64,000 nucleotides of DNA, from contig CAZHXN010000001.1 of assembly GCA_964536415.1 (NCBI GenBank), positions 62,001-126,000 on the forward strand, given 5' to 3'. The position numbers and the translations under genes are program-made. The DNA is from Trichothermofontia sp964536415. Lineage in GTDB: Bacteria; Cyanobacteriota; Cyanobacteriia; B231. The notes beneath the pieces were generated by a model that was given only the letters and a program-made list of their open reading frames with translations, did no database searches and was not told the origin of the DNA. Of the stretch, positions 61,494 to 64,000 are shown piece by piece (positions within the stretch are counted from its first letter, which is position 1; every line of letters begins with the position of its first letter).

Positions 61494-63644
61494 ATGTATC
61501 ATCCAATCTGGCCCGGAAAACCCTACCCCCTGGGAGCATCCTGGGATGGGAAAGGCACTAACTTCGCCCTGTTCTCCGAAAACGCGGATGGGGTCGTCCT
61601 CTGCTTGTTTGATGCGCAGGGACGCGAAACCCGTGTACCCCTGACGGAGTGCAGCAACTTTATCTGGCATGGCTACGTTCCCGGTGTCGGACCGGGTCAG
61701 CGCTATGGCTACCGCGTTTATGGCCCCTACGATCCGGAAGCAGGCCATCGCTTTAATCACAACAAGCTATTAATCGATCCCTATGCCAAGGCTCTCGATG
61801 GCGATCTGGGGCATGGGCCAGAATTGTTTGGCTACCTCTGGGATGATGACCCCGATCAGGACTTGACCTTTTCCGAGGCTGATGATGCCCACCTAGTTCC
61901 CAAGGGAATTGTCGTTGACGCAACCTTTGACTGGCAGGGCGATGGTCAGCTTCAGATCCCCTGGCACGAAACCGTGATCTACGAAACCCATGTGCGGGGC
62001 TTCACCAAACTCCATCCCGATATTCCCAAACATCTGCGGGGGACCTACGCCGGACTGGCTCACCCCGCCGCCATCTCCCACCTGCAATCCCTCGGCATTA
62101 CCGCGATCGAACTCCTCCCCGTTCACCACTTCCTTGCCTACCCCGGCCATCTCCTCAGCAAAGGACTGAGTAGCTACTGGGGCTATGACTCCCTTAACTA
62201 CATGGCTCCCTACTCCGGCTATAGTTCCAGCGGCTGCCAGGGCCAACAGGTCCTCGAATTCAAGCAAATGGTGAAAGCACTCCACCAGGCGGGCATTGAG
62301 GTGATCCTGGATGTGGTCTATAACCACACGGGCGAAGGGAATCACTTGGGACCCACCTTTGCTTTCCGGGGTATTGACAATGCCACCTACTACCGCTTGG
62401 TGGAAGATGACCTGCGCTACTACATGGACTTTACTGGCTGTGGCAACTCCCTGAACGTGCGTCATCCCCAGATCCTCAAAATGATCATGGATAGCCTGCG
62501 CTACTGGGTGCTGGAGATGCACGTCGATGGGTTCCGCTTCGACTTGGCCTCTGCCCTAGCGCGGGAACTGTACGAAGTGGATAGTTTGGCCGCCTTTTTC
62601 GACATTGTGCATCAGGACCCCGTGATTTCCAACGTCAAGCTGATCGCTGAGCCGTGGGATGTGGGAGAAGGTGGCTATCAAGTGGGTAACTTTCCGCCGC
62701 TGTGGTCGGAGTGGAATGGGCAATATCGCGACACCGTGCGCGACTTCTGGCGGGGTGAGGATCAAACCCTAGCGGAGTTTGCCTACCGCTTTACGGGCAG
62801 TTCCGACCTTTACCAAAGCAATGGCCGCAGTCCCAGTGCCAGCATTAATTTCGTCACCGCCCACGATGGCTTTACGCTCCATGATCTCGTCAGCTATAAC
62901 GAAAAGCACAACGAGGCCAATGGCGAAGATAATCAGGATGGCGAAAGCTATAACCGCTCCTGGAACTGCGGTGAAGAAGAGATCGACGAAGGGGAAACCG
63001 ACAAGCCCGATGTCCTGAAGCTCCGCCGCCGCCAACAGCGCAATTTTCTTGTGACCCTGCTCCTTTCCCAGGGGGTACCCATGATCCTGGGGGGCGATGA
63101 AATGGGCCGGACACAGCAGGGGAATAACAACGCCTACTGCCAGGACAACGAAATTTCCTGGTTCAATTGGGATCTCAAGGATGAGAATGTCAGCCTGCTA
63201 GACTTCACGCGCCAATTGGTTTTCTTCCGGCGACAGCATCCCGTCTTCCGGCAGCGCAAGTGGTTCCAGGGACGGGCGATCCACGGGACGGGGGTTGAAG
63301 ACATTGCCTGGTTTAATCCCAACGGCGATGAAATGACTGAGGAGCAGTGGCAGATTGGTTTTGCGCGGGCGATCGGGATTTTCCTCAACGGCGAAGAAAT
63401 TGCGGCACCAGGTCCCCAGGGCGAACGAGTCATCGACGAGAATTTCTACATTTGTTTCAATGCCCACTACGAAGCGATCGACTTTACCCTACCGCCCCTA
63501 CTCCAGGGACGGGAATGGGTGATTCAGATCGATACCATGCTGGCCCATTTCCCCCAGGTGGGTCGCCACTATCGGGAAGATAAGCCGATCCCAGTGGGTG
63601 AGCGATCGATCGTGCTCCTGCGTCAGGTTCATCAGCCCCGGTAG
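61494..63644 (+). CDS. glgX: Glycogen debranching enzyme GlgX
   Basis: 716 residues. CBM48 domain ('PYPLGASWDGKGTNFALFSE'), then a GH13 barrel: 'ILDVVYNHTGEGNHLGP', 'HVDGFRFDLASALAR' (nucleophile Asp), 'LIAEPWDVGEGGYQVG' (acid/base Glu), 'NFVTAHDGFTLHDLVSYNEK' (third Asp). Hydrolyses alpha-1,6 branches of glycogen limit dextrins. Confidence 0.96.
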   Translation: MYHPIWPGKPYPLGASWDGKGTNFALFSENADGVVLCLFDAQGRETRVPLTECSNFIWHGYVPGVGPGQRYGYRVYGPYDPEAGHRFNHNKLLIDPYAKALDGDLGHGPELFGYLWDDDPDQDLTFSEADDAHLVPKGIVVDATFDWQGDGQLQIPWHETVIYETHVRGFTKLHPDIPKHLRGTYAGLAHPAAISHLQSLGITAIELLPVHHFLAYPGHLLSKGLSSYWGYDSLNYMAPYSGYSSSGCQGQQVLEFKQMVKALHQAGIEVILDVVYNHTGEGNHLGPTFAFRGIDNATYYRLVEDDLRYYMDFTGCGNSLNVRHPQILKMIMDSLRYWVLEMHVDGFRFDLASALARELYEVDSLAAFFDIVHQDPVISNVKLIAEPWDVGEGGYQVGNFPPLWSEWNGQYRDTVRDFWRGEDQTLAEFAYRFTGSSDLYQSNGRSPSASINFVTAHDGFTLHDLVSYNEKHNEANGEDNQDGESYNRSWNCGEEEIDEGETDKPDVLKLRRRQQRNFLVTLLLSQGVPMILGGDEMGRTQQGNNNAYCQDNEISWFNWDLKDENVSLLDFTRQLVFFRRQHPVFRQRKWFQGRAIHGTGVEDIAWFNPNGDEMTEEQWQIGFARAIGIFLNGEEIAAPGPQGERVIDENFYICFNAHYEAIDFTLPPLLQGREWVIQIDTMLAHFPQVGRHYREDKPIPVGERSIVLLRQVHQPR

Positions 63645-63920
63645 TGGGAGGAGGGAGGAGAGAGGACAGAGACCCTGTTCTCTGGGGGAAGTGTCTGAGT
63701 TTAGCGAAACAACACCCTCATTCTTTGGCCCTTTCCCCGGCAAACAAGCGATCGTTCAAATATCCGCATTTTCCCTACATTCCCCGCCCCCTCTCTCCTC
63801 TCCTCTTGTCTCTTATCTCTAGTCTCTTCTAGTCCCTAGCCTCTTTTCTCTCTTCTCTTTTCAATCTTAATCTAAAAATTTTTCTACTCAAACTCTCCCA
63901 AATAACTCCTCTTCTCCTAT
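63645..63920. other. Intergenic purine/pyrimidine tracts
   Basis: Starts with a purine run (GGGAGGAGGGAGGAGAGAGG at 63646) and ends with a long CT-rich stretch (about 63785-63870). Similar tracts lie at 18420 and 52630-52705. The two arms are roughly complementary and could pair as a long imperfect hairpin after glgX. Confidence 0.5.
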
Positions 63921-64000
63921 ATGCAATTAGTATCCGTTATTATCCCGGCGTATCGGGCACAAGCCACCATCCAACGCACTGTTAATAGTCTCTTGGCCCA
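63921..64000 (+). CDS. Family 2 glycosyltransferase, N-terminus (runs off window)
   Basis: 26 codons visible: 'MQLVSVIIPAYRAQATIQRT' then 'VNSLLA'. The 'VSVIIPAYR' strand is the usual start of GT-A family 2 enzymes. Substrate cannot be judged. Confidence 0.85.
   Translation, partial: MQLVSVIIPAYRAQATIQRTVNSLLA

Overview
The window reads as chromosomal DNA of a cyanobacterium. It carries psbI (photosystem II), chlM (chlorophyll synthesis), two CpcS/CpcU-type phycobilin lyases, a Ycf33/DUF751 gene and several protein families restricted to cyanobacteria (DUF3352, the DUF3769 LptD-like protein). The palindrome GCGATCGC (HIP1) recurs through most genes. The genus cannot be fixed from sequence alone. 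All family assignments come from reading the translations; no database search was run.

Layout. 0-2 kb: end of a SpoIIE phosphatase, its RsbW-like partner, and queG. 2-5.3 kb: a MerR-regulated metal or metalloid module (MerR regulator, CxxC thioredoxin-like protein, ArsP/DUF318 permease, ACR3/BASS-type permease) behind a promoter with the 20-bp spacer typical of MerR control. 5.3-13.5 kb: a complete alternative N-type F-ATPase operon in the order atpD-C-Q-[ORF]-R-B-E-F-A-[two ORFs]-G, interrupted twice by unrelated genes. 13.5-30.6 kb: housekeeping genes (fni, a DUF3352 gene, exbD-like, DUF2237, nfu, recQ, cpcS, LptD-like, psbI, ycf33, rbfA, a GH3 glycosidase), with a PPK2 remnant at 17.1 kb. 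30.6-32.2 kb: a Uma2 nuclease-like gene followed by decayed accessory genes. 32.3-34.0 kb: a HerA-like ATPase. 34.5-37.5 kb: an ankyrin-repeat gene, then a clear replication origin (clustered DnaA boxes, CTA/TAG trinucleotides, AT-rich tract) directly upstream of dnaN. 37.6-42.7 kb: IS5-type remnant, the nrtR-nadD pair, cimA, tRNA-Gly(CCC), and a truncated uraD cut near an IS200/IS605-like end. 43.3-58.2 kb: a CRP-family regulator, rqcH, remA-gmk, prxQ, an acyltransferase, cobH, an M23-type lipoprotein, cpcU-like, chlM, hisB, an anion permease, an HNH gene and ligA. 58.0-61.3 kb: broken toxin-antitoxin modules, a TPR remnant and IS4/IS66 relics. 61.5-64 kb: glgX and the start of a family 2 glycosyltransferase.

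Most striking. (1) A roughly 29-bp dispersed repeat, copies of which lie inside cpcS, nrtR, a hypothetical gene and probably two others, reads through in more than one frame and adds short peptides to unrelated proteins. (2) The N-ATPase operon has collected a nuclease-fold ORF and a truncated gene pair without losing a subunit. (3) The dnaN-linked oriC shows a DnaA-box, GC spacer and trinucleotide layout. (4) A MerR protein, rather than ArsR, appears to control an ArsP/ACR3-like efflux set. I saw no CRISPR array, no prophage and no clearly new multi-gene defence system.
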